From the NCBI GenBank assembly GCA_963971575.1, contig OZ020613.1, forward strand, positions 43,762,239 to 43,826,238: a DNA stretch of 64,000 nucleotides, read 5' to 3'. Made by a program: the position numbers and the translations under genes. This document shows positions 55,538 to 64,000 of this stretch, one piece after another. The stretch comes from Liopterus haemorrhoidalis. Lineage: Eukaryota > Arthropoda > Insecta > Coleoptera > Dytiscidae. The notes below the pieces were generated by a model. It ran no database searches, was not told where the DNA came from, and was given only the letters and a program-made list of their open reading frames with translations. Each line of letters starts with the position of its first letter. The stretch's first letter is position 1.

Positions 55538-55915
55538 CTATTCAAAAGTTTTCAGTATAATAAAACATTTTCAGCATCATAAAATCTCATTAGTCGCAAT
55601 ATATTCTTTGTGTAGATTCTAAACGCCTAGCGACCGGCGACCATTTTAGTCAGCCGCCAAGTTGTTTTATATTTATTGTTATTATTATTATTATTCATTT
55701 GACCTTCAAAATTACCTCCATAGTCACTTGTCTGAACCGATACATTTAGATAATTAAATGTAAATATAAACTTTTTACTAAACTTATGTGTTAAAACTAA
55801 ATTTTAAGTAAAATACAAAAGCATTTGCAACCATTATACAAATTTAAAACAGTAACTACTTAAATATTAAAATGTACAAAATTAAGATTGACATAAAATA
55901 GTTATAATACTGATC
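55538..55915 (+). other. 3' UTR and flank of gene 3
   Basis: AATAAA at about 55559. Finger-like DNA (AAACATTTTCAGCATCAT) continues past the stop for a short distance, as in genes 1 and 2, and looks like a decayed further finger. The rest is A+T-rich. Confidence 0.5.
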
Positions 55916-56334
55916 TTGGATACAACAATGCCCGATGGCGGCGCTACGAGCGCTGTGAACAGCTGATTGAAACGAGTAATGTGGAAGTTATCCATATTTG
56001 TTTACATGTTAAATCATCGATTTGCAATGGATAATAAACAGCTATCCTTATTAAATTATTTTAATTTTTTAAGTGCAACACCTTCTTCTAGGTGTGTAGT
56101 TGAAGGAGAAGAGTTGTTAAACGCCGGACATCTTATGTTGTGCGGAATTTTGGACAAAAATGATGAGCATGTCGACATATGTGGGTTATATTTACAAACA
56201 AGCAGTTTGAGATCACCACCTCACGAAGTCACTGGGAAATTAAAATTTAGTAATGATGTTACTACATTATTACTCGTTTCGCCTAGTTCAGTTTTTGTCC
56301 GCTTGGCGTCACTTCATAGCGCTGTTGAGCCCAA
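55916..56334 (+). mobile_element. SWIM element, internally deleted (419 bp)
   Basis: Starts TTGGATACAACAATG and ends GTTGAGCCCAA, the same termini as the 1200-bp copies at 59992 and 61192, with different flanking DNA. The middle is deleted: sequence jumps at about 56252 from AATGATGTT to the ATTACTCGTTTCGC end. It codes for the first part of the same protein (CVVEGEELLNAGHLMLCGIL, VDICGLYLQTSSLRSPPHEV) but lacks the SWIM cysteines. Confidence 0.8.
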
Positions 56335-56730
56335 TAGAGACCGATATAATACTGTTACTTATACTCTTTTTTTTTTTTTTTTAACGAAGTAGATGACACT
56401 GGGAGCGCGGCCGGATCAAATTCATTTATCATATATATTTCAAAATTAATGTTTTTAAAAAAGTTATAATTTAAATGCAAAAAATGCTATAGGGGAAAAA
56501 TTTTAAGATCGTAGCGCCACGCGGATTTTTTTGAAACCATTCTAAATCAGATACCACTTGACATTTACTAGTAAATAATAGCGAAAAGTGTATCAAAAAA
56601 CGACAAAAAATAAATAATTGTTTGGGATTTTCTGATTTTGTGAAGTGACATTACTTGTAAACATCTAAAATACTACATTTTGTGATCTGGTTTTAAGTTA
56701 TGGCGGTTTTCCATTGTCGATTATTTTAAC
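56335..56730. other. Unclassified sequence
   Basis: T-run near 56370, then A+T-rich DNA. No gene supported. Confidence 0.35.
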
Positions 56731-56916
56731 TATATTGGGGGAAATAATAATTCCCGTGTTGTTTACCAAGGGGTAGAAATCTACAATGCAGGGCATATAA
56801 TATTGTGTGGAGTCACTGAAAAAAACAGAGAGTTCATAAAGATTTATGCGTATGCCCACAAACTTGTGCATTACAAACCCACACACAATAACAGCAATTT
56901 TCAAGATATGCGATAA
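56731..56916 (+). pseudogene. Divergent relative of the SWIM-element protein, fragment
   Basis: An open plus-strand frame ending in TAA at 56914-56916. RVVYQGVEIYNAGHIILCGV and TEKNREFIKIYAYA align with CVVEGEELLNAGHLMLCGIL and DKNDEHVDICGL of the SWIM elements (shared G-x-E, N-A-G, L/I-L-C-G, K-N-x-E). DNA identity is low, so it is an old copy or a separate subfamily. No SWIM cysteines are visible. Confidence 0.5.
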
Positions 56917-58467
56917 TAAATACAAAATTGAAAATATTTTTTGTAGTCACTATCATTAAAATGTAATGAGCAAACTTTGATATAAGGGCTCACTTTTTTT
57001 CCAATTTTTAAATTGTTTATCTAAACATCGCGTCGATTCCTAACCTCTTGCTTTCCCAATTTTGTTTCGAACCGTACGGTGTCTGATATTAGTGGAAACA
57101 AATGAAACGATATATCCGGGTTTCTTCTTTTCAATGAATTGCACATAGGCACACAACAATAGGTATTATACATTTTTCAATGATTATAATAAAACTTTAA
57201 AAACAAACTTCATACAAAACCAATACACAAAACGAAATGTTATCTGATGTACACAAGTTCATGAAACGCTCACCAGATGATAGGGTGCTTAGCTGCAAAT
57301 CCCTATTATTCTTAATTTCTAAATAAATTGTAAAATATAGATAAATTAACAGTTCAATAATTAAAATTAATTAAAAATAAGTTCAATAATTTTAATTTTA
57401 ATTTCAAATAATGTAAAATTTAATTAAAATATATTATTTATACAAACCTGTCACATATAAAAAATAATATAACAATTGAAAATTTATTATTTATACAAAA
57501 TTTATAAAAAATAATTAAGAAAAATATATAAAACAATATTGGAAATCAGTGGATTCTTCTTCACTTCAAGTTTATATTTAATAGACACTATAACACAAAT
57601 GTAATACAGATGTAAATACATATAACTGCAACACAAATTATTAATATGGCGCTCGTTGACAGCAAAGAATATTACAGTTGACAGCAAAATATGTTCCGAG
57701 GCATACGTACATTGAGTCATTTTCAAACGACTTCTTTTTAAAATATTTGTCTTAATATATAGTCTAAATTAATTTAAAATCTATTTATTCACTGGCTTTT
57801 ATATTCTAACATTATTTAAACATATACCTCCGTTTTACATATTAGAAATAATAGGGTAGAGATAGTAAAAATAACAGAGACAAATAGATTAAGTTGAGAC
57901 AGAAATCTATTTTTGTACACTGTAAACTTTTCCACGTTCTTACCCAATTAAAAACAAGGTCGATATAACTCCTATCTTGCCAACACTGCGTTCTTAAAAA
58001 AAAATTAAGTATAGAAATCTATATTGCACTTCGTTATATGTCTGTATAGAGCAATATTAAGTTCGTGATCATTTGATACAAGGTAACGTTAAGTTTATCT
58101 GGAGAGTTTTGCTGGTCGGTAAGTAATTGTGTAGTAGCTGATTGATATCTCTTCTATGGAGGATGCACAATAGCGCTATTTGTTCAGCAGTGGCTTCTTC
58201 CCCACCAACACATTTATTATTTCTCACAACACCAATTCCTTCCCAAGATGTGCCGCGCACTTATTATGCCTACATTTTAATCTTATCATCCACAGGTTAT
58301 GTTTACATTATTTCCTTCTTGTTTACCTATTTGATTTGGGACCTTTTACTGAAATATTATCGGATAATGGTCAATTCTCAAAGGATATTTAAGTACTTTC
58401 CATTTCAAGATGACAAACAGTAGCTCTAGGCCACGCTTCGTAGAATATATGGTTGCCTCACTTTGGG
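56917..58467. other. A+T-rich intergenic region with one unassigned ORF
   Basis: Strongly A+T-rich at 57290-57550, with ATTATTTATACAAA repeated near 57431 and 57485. On the minus strand 58260-58069 an open frame (GTSWEGIGVVRNNKCVGGEE, then QIALLCILHRRDINQLL) looks protein-like in composition. I do not recognise it and it may be a fragment. Confidence 0.35.
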
Positions 58468-58597
58468 TGAGGTTGAGGTACTTCGGTATGCGTAATATAC
58501 TACGTTTATGGAGGTTGCTATGTTAAATAAGTACAAATAGCATAGAAACCTCTATAAATGCTTAGTATTAGGCATATTGAGGTATGCCATCATAATC
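58468..58597. repeat. Fold-back repeat
   Basis: Imperfect inverted repeat. TTTATGGAGGTTGCTATG (near 58507) pairs with CATAGAAACCTCTATAAA (near 58541), and the pairing continues outward through TATGCGTAATA / TATTAGGCATA. It could be a small MITE or the 5' part of the repeat that follows. Confidence 0.65.
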
Positions 58598-58599
58598 TT

Positions 58600-58890
58600 C
58601 ACCATCAACATTTTACCTGAAACCATTAAATGTTTGCCACTTAACGCCTTTAAACAAAAATTAAAATCTTTTCTTAAGAATAAAGCATTTAATAGCTGAA
58701 GAATTCCTCTATGAAATTATATCTAAAAATATTAAATCTGACTTGTTTTTTATTTCATTTTATATATATCTGTTATAACTACTTGTAAATTTGTCAAAAT
58801 TATAAAGTTCTTGTCCTAGTATTTTATTTTTATTATGTTTTTTATTACTGTGAAATAACCGTATACTTTACGGACCGTGGCGCTGAACTA
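58600..58890 (+). mobile_element. Extreme 3' end of a LINE
   Basis: The plus-strand frame NILPETIKCLPLNAFKQKLK then SFLKNKAFNS ends at TGA 58697-58699. The LP-x-x-I...F-K-x-x-L-K ending is common at the C-terminus of jockey/CR1-type ORF2. About 190 bp of 3' UTR follows. Confidence 0.55.
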
Positions 58891-59059
58891 ATAATTGTTG
58901 GGTCAATTACACTCTTTTTTCCAATTGAACCTTCTTGCATTCCCGTCGTTGCAAGATATAAACTAGATGCTTAAAAAATACAGAAATCCTGTCAGGAAGA
59001 TGAGTACTATCATTTATTTATTTGTTTATTAATCTTTTTGTACAAATCCTAGACACTTT
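58891..59059. other. Unclassified sequence
   Basis: No feature supported between the LINE tail and the hammerhead-like motif. Confidence 0.3.
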
Positions 59060-59112
59060 TGTTGTAGGCTGAAGATGCATTAATTTATTTGACGCCAAAC
59101 GTCCCTACATTT
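59060..59112 (+). ncRNA. Hammerhead-like motif (third copy)
   Basis: TGTAGG (59063-59068), CTGAAGA box, a weak helix II with a T-rich loop, CAAACGTC, then CCTACA (59104-59109). The outer TGTAGG/CCTACA pairs perfectly as helix I and GTC would be the cleavage triplet. The usual GAAA reads CAAA, so activity is doubtful. It is probably a relic of a Penelope-type 3' region; no coding remains next to it. Confidence 0.45.
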
Positions 59113-59991
59113 TTGTTTTATATAAAACTCTTACAAAACGACAGTTTTAGAATATCCTATTCCTTCGTTATATCTATTTCTCGATAACCAATCATATACG
59201 TAGGAGTTTCTCGACGGATTTCCGACAAAAACGTAGGTATCTAATGTAAAATTAGTTTAATTTTCTAATTTTTAATAAACTGACCGACATACAAGAGGAG
59301 TATTTCATTTGTTGTATGTATGTATATAAAGCTTGTGCCTAGTTAGGGTACTGGATCTCCTTACTGGTTTGATTTGAGTCACAGAATTCACTTGTTGATT
59401 CAGTAGCCAGTTCTAATTAATAGTAGCTCGCCGGCCTTTAAACACACCCCCTGCAATCATTCTCATTTTTATTTAATAAATCCTTGTTAATTCTTATTTA
59501 TTTATTTTATTTTTTTGTTTTCATAATTCCTATTCATAGGATTATTAATGTCTGTGATATTCGATAGTAAGTGGCACGAGAGTCTCGCGAGAGTACGTCC
59601 TGTTTAATCAAAGTCCACTATATACAGGGATATAGTGCGTCATTTTTAGTCAAGTCATACAAGTTGTCTACGTTTACTGTGTTTTTAATATAAATTTCAT
59701 TATTGAACAGCGGTGTTGGGCATACTTCGTAAAAGCTTATTTTAATTATTAGATGATTAGCGTACGGACATGCAAGTCGTGTTAATCGATTTTACTTAAA
59801 CTTTGAAACCTTGTTTTGAATTGAATTTTTACTGCCGTTTTGAAACATAATCGGCAATGGAACAATTAACCACCTTAATTCAGGACCGGCCTTCTTCATG
59901 CAAGTATATATATACCGTGTGATCATAATTTCTCAGTTACATAACAGTAAACAATGAGCTTAAAAATATCAAAACTGTATTCTATCTCTTA
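59113..59991. other. Unclassified intergenic sequence
   Basis: No supported gene. The stretch 59550-59710, followed by ATGGAACAATTAACC near 59857, has the look of an LTR and gag start, but there is no paired repeat in the window. Confidence 0.3.
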
Positions 59992-60102
59992 TTGGATACA
60001 ACAATGGCCGATGGCGGCGCTACGAGCGCTGTGAACAGCTGATTGAAACGAGTAATGTGAAAGTTGTCCATATTTGTTTACATGTTAAATCATCGATTTG
60101 CA

Positions 60103-60465
60103 ATGGATAATAAACAGCTATCCTTATTAAATTATTTAATTTTTTTAAGTGCAACACCTTCTTCTAGGTGTGTAGTTGAAGGAGAAGAGTTGTTAAACGC
60201 CGGAAATCTTATGTTGTGCGGAATTTTGGACAAAAATGATGAGCATGTCGACATATGTGGGTTATGTTTACAAACAAGCAGTTTGAGAACACCACCTCAC
60301 GAAGTCACTGGGAAATTAAAATTTAGTAATGATGTTGAAGTTTTAAATATGTCCTGCACATGTAAAGCAGGAACTACATGCAAACACATTTCAGCTATCC
60401 TATTATTTTGTGCCAGGTGGTTAACAAACCAAAATGAAAGAAGCCAAGATCAGGGCATTGATTGA
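60103..60465 (+). CDS. SWIM zinc-finger protein, exon/ORF 1 (copy A)
   Basis: ATG at 60103 in a good context (GCAATGG), MDNKQLSLLNYLIFLSATPS. The main feature is VLNMSCTCKAGTTCKHISAI, a C-x-C-x6-C-x-H SWIM zinc finger (CTCKAGTTCKH), preceded by NAGNLMLCGILDKNDEHVDI. SWIM fingers bind nucleic acid or protein and occur in MULE-type transposases and in animal proteins that pair SWIM with a YqaJ-like nuclease. The flanking sequence reminds me more of the latter. The frame stops at 60463-60465, and a splice into 60529 may continue it. Confidence 0.65.
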   Translation: MDNKQLSLLNYLIFLSATPSSRCVVEGEELLNAGNLMLCGILDKNDEHVDICGLCLQTSSLRTPPHEVTGKLKFSNDVEVLNMSCTCKAGTTCKHISAILLFCARWLTNQNERSQDQGID

Positions 60466-60528
60466 TTGTGAAATATTTGATTTATCTTTTTTTTGTGTGG
60501 TTTCTGTTGGTTTTACTTTTTGTTCCAG

Positions 60529-60682
60529 AAACAATATATTGAGTATGGAAATATTAACCAGCACAGATTTAAAATGCCTGTGGTCTACTTTTAAGAAACC
60601 TGTCTTACAACAGTATGAACCGAAACCTCTGTTAGAAACTCCTTGCCTAAATAAATTGATTAAAAACAAAAGCAGGCACTGA
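60529..60682 (+). CDS. SWIM protein, likely continuation (copy A)
   Basis: After a pyrimidine-rich tract and TTCCAG acceptor (60527-60528), the frame EILTSTDLKCLWSTFKKPVL then YEPKPLLETPC runs to TGA at 60680. The S-T-D-L-K-C-x-W and Y-E-P-x-P-L pattern is what usually follows the SWIM finger in animal SWIM-YqaJ-like proteins, from memory of the family. The donor site is not obvious. No nuclease domain follows. Confidence 0.5.
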
Positions 60683-61302
60683 AAGTTCAGTGAAAATGTA
60701 TTAGAAAATCTGCGTACAGAATTTGAGACCGCTTGCCCTAATTCTGCATTAAAATTACCCGGGTAGATATTTAATTATGTTCGAGAAGGATTTTTATAAT
60801 TTAGTGTTTGTTTTTTATTTAATTTGTTTAATAAATACTAGTTTGTTATTATCACTTCCACAGCACCAAATTTATTAACAGTTCACAAATTGTTTCTCAT
60901 TTGGAAAATAGTGGAAGTAAATATTTTTGTTACTTCCTTTTCTAGAGTGACAGCCAAACACACACCAATTTGTGTTATAATAACTCATTATAACATAAAG
61001 TAATATAAAAAAGAATAATAATTGCTATCAAAAGTTAATATAACAAACAAACTGCAACACTAACTTTTAAAAGCAATACAAACTACACGAGAAAACACAT
61101 GTAAACCAGATGTAAACAATAAACTATTACTCGTTTCGCTTAGTTCAGTTATAGTCCGCTTGGCGTCACTTCATAGCGCTGTTGAGCCCAATTGGATACA
61201 ACAATGGCCGATGGCGGCGCTACGAGCGCTGTGAACAGCTGATTGAAACGAGTAATGTGAAAGTTGTCCATATTTGTTTACATGTTAAATCATCGATTTG
61301 CA

Positions 61303-61665
61303 ATGGATAATAAACAGCTATCCTTATTAAATTATTTAATTTTTTTAAGTGCAACACCTTCTTCTAGGTGTGTAGTTGAAGGAGAAGAGTTGTTAAACGC
61401 CGGAAATCTTATGTTGTGCGGAATTTTGGACAAAAATGATGAGCATGTCGACATATGTGGGTTATGTTTACAAACAAGCAGTTTGAGAACACCACCTCAC
61501 GAAGTCACTGGGAAATTAAAATTTAGTAATGATGTTGAAGTTTTAAATATGTCCTGCACATGTAAAGCAGGAACTACATGCAAACACATTTCAGCTATCC
61601 TATTATTTTGTGCCAGGTGGTTAACAAACCAAAATGAAAGAAGCCAAGATCAGGGCATTGATTGA
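61303..61665 (+). CDS. SWIM zinc-finger protein, exon/ORF 1 (copy B)
   Basis: Identical at protein level to 60103-60465, including CTCKAGTTCKH. Conservation over both copies reflects recent duplication and says nothing by itself about selection. Confidence 0.65.
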   Translation: MDNKQLSLLNYLIFLSATPSSRCVVEGEELLNAGNLMLCGILDKNDEHVDICGLCLQTSSLRTPPHEVTGKLKFSNDVEVLNMSCTCKAGTTCKHISAILLFCARWLTNQNERSQDQGID

Positions 61666-61728
61666 TTGTGAAATATTTGATTTATCTTTTTTTTGTGTGG
61701 TTTCTGTTGGTTTTACTTTTTGTTCCAG

Positions 61729-61882
61729 AAACAATATATTGAGTATGGAAATATTAACCAGCACAGATTTAAAATGCCTGTGGTCTACTTTTAAGAAACC
61801 TGTCTTACAACAGTATGAACCGAAACCTCTGTTAGAAACTCCTTGCCTAAATAAATTGATTAAAAACAAAAGCAGGCACTGA
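61729..61882 (+). CDS. SWIM protein, likely continuation (copy B)
   Basis: Identical to 60529-60682, with the same acceptor and the same ending (NKLIKNKSRH). Confidence 0.5.
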
Positions 61883-62391
61883 AAGTTCAGTGAAAATGTA
61901 TTAGAAAAGCTGCGTACAGAATTTGAGACCGCTTGCCCTAATTCTGCATTAAAATTACCCGGGTAGATATTTAATTATGTTCGAGAAGGATTTTTATAAT
62001 TTAGTGTTTGTTTTTTATTTAATTTGTTTAATAAATACTAGTTTGTTATTATCACTTTCACAGCACCAAATTTATTAACAGTTCACAAATTGTTTCTCAT
62101 TTGGAAAATAGTGGAAGTAAATATTTTTGTTACTTCCTTTTCTAGAGTGACAGCCAAACACACACCAATTTGTGTTATAATAACTCATTATAACATAAAG
62201 TAATATAAAAAAGAATAATAATTGCTATCAAAAGTTAATATAACAAACAAACTGCAACACTAACTTTTAAAAGCAATACAAACTACACGAGAAAACACAT
62301 GTAAACCAGATGTAAACAATAAACTATTACTCGTTTCGCTTAGTTCAGTTATAGTCCGCTTGGCGTCACTTCATAGCGCTGTTGAGCCCAA

Positions 62392-62814
62392 TCTAAAAAT
62401 TCCAATTTAACAAAGAACGATATTGTTTTGATAACTTCATGTTGTTCGTTAACTCAATGGCGTGTAGAGAGAAAGTAGTGGTTTTTGTTAAGATATATTA
62501 TTGTTTTTTTCGTTATTATTGTTGTTGTTGATATTATTGTTATTAAGATTGTAATTGGAAGACGATTGTTGATCGAGGTTAGCTCTTAGAGGTAAGTGAA
62601 ATATTGAACATACATAACCCAATAAAAATCGAATCTACGTCTATGTGTGCATGTCCTTGGAAATACATTTGATAACAAAATGTTTCTGTCAACTATTGCG
62701 TAACTGACAATCAGTTATGACCGCTCTGTATTTTTGAGTCCCAAATAACATTCCAACAATAAAAAAGCCAATCATCTTATTACGAAAAATTCTCATGCTT
62801 TTTTCCTATTTGGT
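62392..62814. other. Unclassified sequence
   Basis: A TTG/ATT-rich stretch near 62500-62560; otherwise no feature supported. Confidence 0.35.
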
Positions 62815-63112
62815 TTTCATTTTGAAAAAATTGAAGTAAATGTTTCTATCACTTTTTTAACTAGAGAGACAACCAAATACACAGCAGTTTGTGTTATTGC
62901 AACTCATTATAACACAAAATAATCTAAAAAAGAATAATAGTTGCCATCAGAAGTTAATGTTATAAACAAACTACAACATTAAAGTTTAAACGCGATACAA
63001 ACAACACGAGGTAAATAAAATAGGTATAGGTATAGTAATAAATATCCATTTACTCATTTCACGAGTTCAGATGTTATTCGGCTGGTGTCACTTCATAACG
63101 TTGTTGAGCCAA
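62815..63112 (+). mobile_element. SWIM element, 3' remnant
   Basis: Diverged copy of the non-coding 3' quarter (61990-62391 of copy B), with shared AGAATAATAGTTGCC-like and GGCTGGTGTCACTTCATAAC-like blocks, ending GTTGTTGAGCCAA. It lies directly upstream of the fourth zinc-finger unit. Confidence 0.65.
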
Positions 63113-63214
63113 AAATATTTTAATAGAAATTATCACGGACAGTTACAAATGGAATTGAATACAATGAGTTAATCATAGTAACTACTTATTTGGAAATTGT
63201 GTTTTGTTTCAACA

Positions 63215-63334
63215 ATGGATGTGAATAACACGGGGGATAGTGATATTAAAAAAAAATTGATATTAACATCGAATATACTGGTGAAAATGAGATGTAGAAG
63301 ACAAGAATACAGCACACTGTTAAACGGAAGCAAG
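63215..63334 (+). pseudogene. Zinc-finger gene 4, first exon, frameshifted
   Basis: MDVNNTGDSD matches exon 1 of the other genes, with a GTTAGT donor at 63335. After GATATT the frame is shifted relative to the paralogues by an indel in an A-run. The ancestral frame additionally meets a TAG near 63294, so the exon cannot encode the usual peptide. The I-K-K-E motif is destroyed. Further exons would lie beyond the window. Confidence 0.65.
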
Positions 63335-64000
63335 GTTAGTAATCAGCTACGTCAAGTTGGCCATGATGCGGTCAGCCACTAATCAACACGGCAATGTAAA
63401 TACAGTGACCAAATCAAGTACCGCTATTGAATAAACTGAATGTTTTTTACAAATAATGGCAATTTCCTCTTAAAAATGTAATATATTTCAAAATAATTTA
63501 CAGCATAGTTAATAAGGGGATGTGTCCTACCATATTAATCATCCAAAAATAACAAATTACAACAATTATGTAAAATTAACAGAAACAAGAATGCCAAGCT
63601 AGTGCCAACAATCTATTAGATATATTGCTGGAATTAGAACATGTAAAATTTTAATTTTTTTACCTAATATATAAAAAGGCCATAACAATCATATGAATGA
63701 TGGTATTCAGTTTCCGATCTTCAGAAGCGCGCAATTAAAGTTTTTCTGTCTAAACCACTTGCTAGCAACACATTATTAGCAATATTACAGGAAATAAAAA
63801 ATGAACTGTGTTGAATTTTTTACCTGTTATGTAAATAGTGCATAGAAATTGAACACAAGTCGAATGAAAAATTTCCGATATTCAGAGGCGCAATGTAACA
63901 GAAAAAAAAAATAAATAAAGGCAATTATTTATGTAATTGGTCAGCAATAAATTGTAATAAAAATTAATTTAACAAATTCTTATAAAATCCTGAAATGTAT
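63335..64000. other. Intron of unit 4 with a diverged duplicated segment
   Basis: Two related blocks, about 63650-63740 and 63815-63900, each start TTTTTTACCT and share TTTCCGAT-n-TTCAGA-GCGC. They are probably copies of a short interspersed repeat. No gene is seen. Confidence 0.4.

Larger units (their letters stand above)
59992..61191 (+). mobile_element. SWIM element, full-length copy A (1200 bp)
   Basis: Begins TTGGATACAACAATGGCCG and ends GTTGAGCCCAA. The ends are imperfect inverted repeats of about 65 bp (TTGG-n3-CAACA at the tips, GAAACGAGTAAT at the inner edge of both). It encodes a SWIM zinc-finger protein in two pieces. It is followed with no gap by copy B. Family members with the same ends but different flanks (55916, 46707, 62815) show the sequence is mobile. 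No recognised transposase is present, so it is probably non-autonomous. Confidence 0.7.
61192..62391 (+). mobile_element. SWIM element, full-length copy B (1200 bp)
   Basis: Direct head-to-tail repeat of copy A with exactly the same length. I found two differences by eye (T/G at 60707/61907 and C/T at 60857/62057). The junction reads CCCAA/TTGG with no spacer. Confidence 0.8.

Noticed and set aside
59550..59870. Possible solo LTR plus gag start
   Set aside because: TG...CA-like limits and an ATG frame were seen, but there is no second LTR, target duplication or gag motif in the window.
60421..60669. 82-codon minus-strand frames in the SWIM elements (also 61621-61869)
   Set aside because: Antisense of the SWIM continuation; present in both copies only because of the exact duplication.

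Overview
The window looks like a piece of an animal nuclear genome, most likely an insect. It is A+T-rich, has GT-AG introns, poly-C2H2 zinc-finger exons, and a dense set of eukaryotic transposable elements: LINE fragments including R4/Dong-like and R1-like copies, a Ty3/gypsy-like LTR element, a Penelope-like element, Helitron, piggyBac, PIF/Harbinger, hAT and Tc1/mariner elements. The order cannot be fixed from sequence alone. No rRNA, tRNA, bacterial operon or CRISPR array was recognised.

The host backbone is a tandem cluster of paralogous C2H2 zinc-finger genes on the + strand. Each gene has three short 5' coding exons and one long terminal exon, and all junctions are phase 1. Gene 1: 296-416, 833-964, 11203-11328, 17471-18810 (15 fingers). 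Gene 2: 27950-28070, 28773-28904, 32455-32580, 39222-40726 (17 fingers). Gene 3: 42670-42781, 44077-44208, 49109-49231, 53931-55537 (18 fingers). A fourth unit starts at 63215, but its first exon is frameshifted and the rest lies outside the window. Each 5' exon carries a SUMO-consensus-like Psi-K-x-E motif, so these are plausibly nuclear DNA-binding regulators, though no KRAB or ZAD domain is visible.

Units 1 and 2 are close copies, including intronic LINE debris. Later insertions differ between them, and the paralogue often shows the empty site. Unit 1 only: a 5.8-kb LTR retrotransposon (3364-9176) with a LINE nested in it, a Helitron (11480-13470) and a piggyBac (19023-20696). Unit 2 only: a short TIR MITE (28130-28452), a hAT MITE (32622-32976) and a two-gene Harbinger element (35806-38262). 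Between units 1 and 2 lie a tandem array, a G+C-rich R1-like LINE (21668-25655), a pogo-like MITE and a fold-back repeat.

Unit 3 has its own intron cargo: a piggyBac-like MITE, a 2.36-kb Penelope palindrome whose arms end in hammerhead-like motifs, and three mariner-type elements, one with a nearly intact transposase. Downstream of gene 3 (55.9-63.1 kb) is a family of short repeats coding for a SWIM zinc-finger protein, including two head-to-tail 1200-bp copies that are almost identical.

The most unusual items are the SWIM-carrying element family, the interlocked antisense genes of the Harbinger element, the Penelope palindrome with hammerhead-like motifs, and the natural filled/empty-site record between units 1 and 2.
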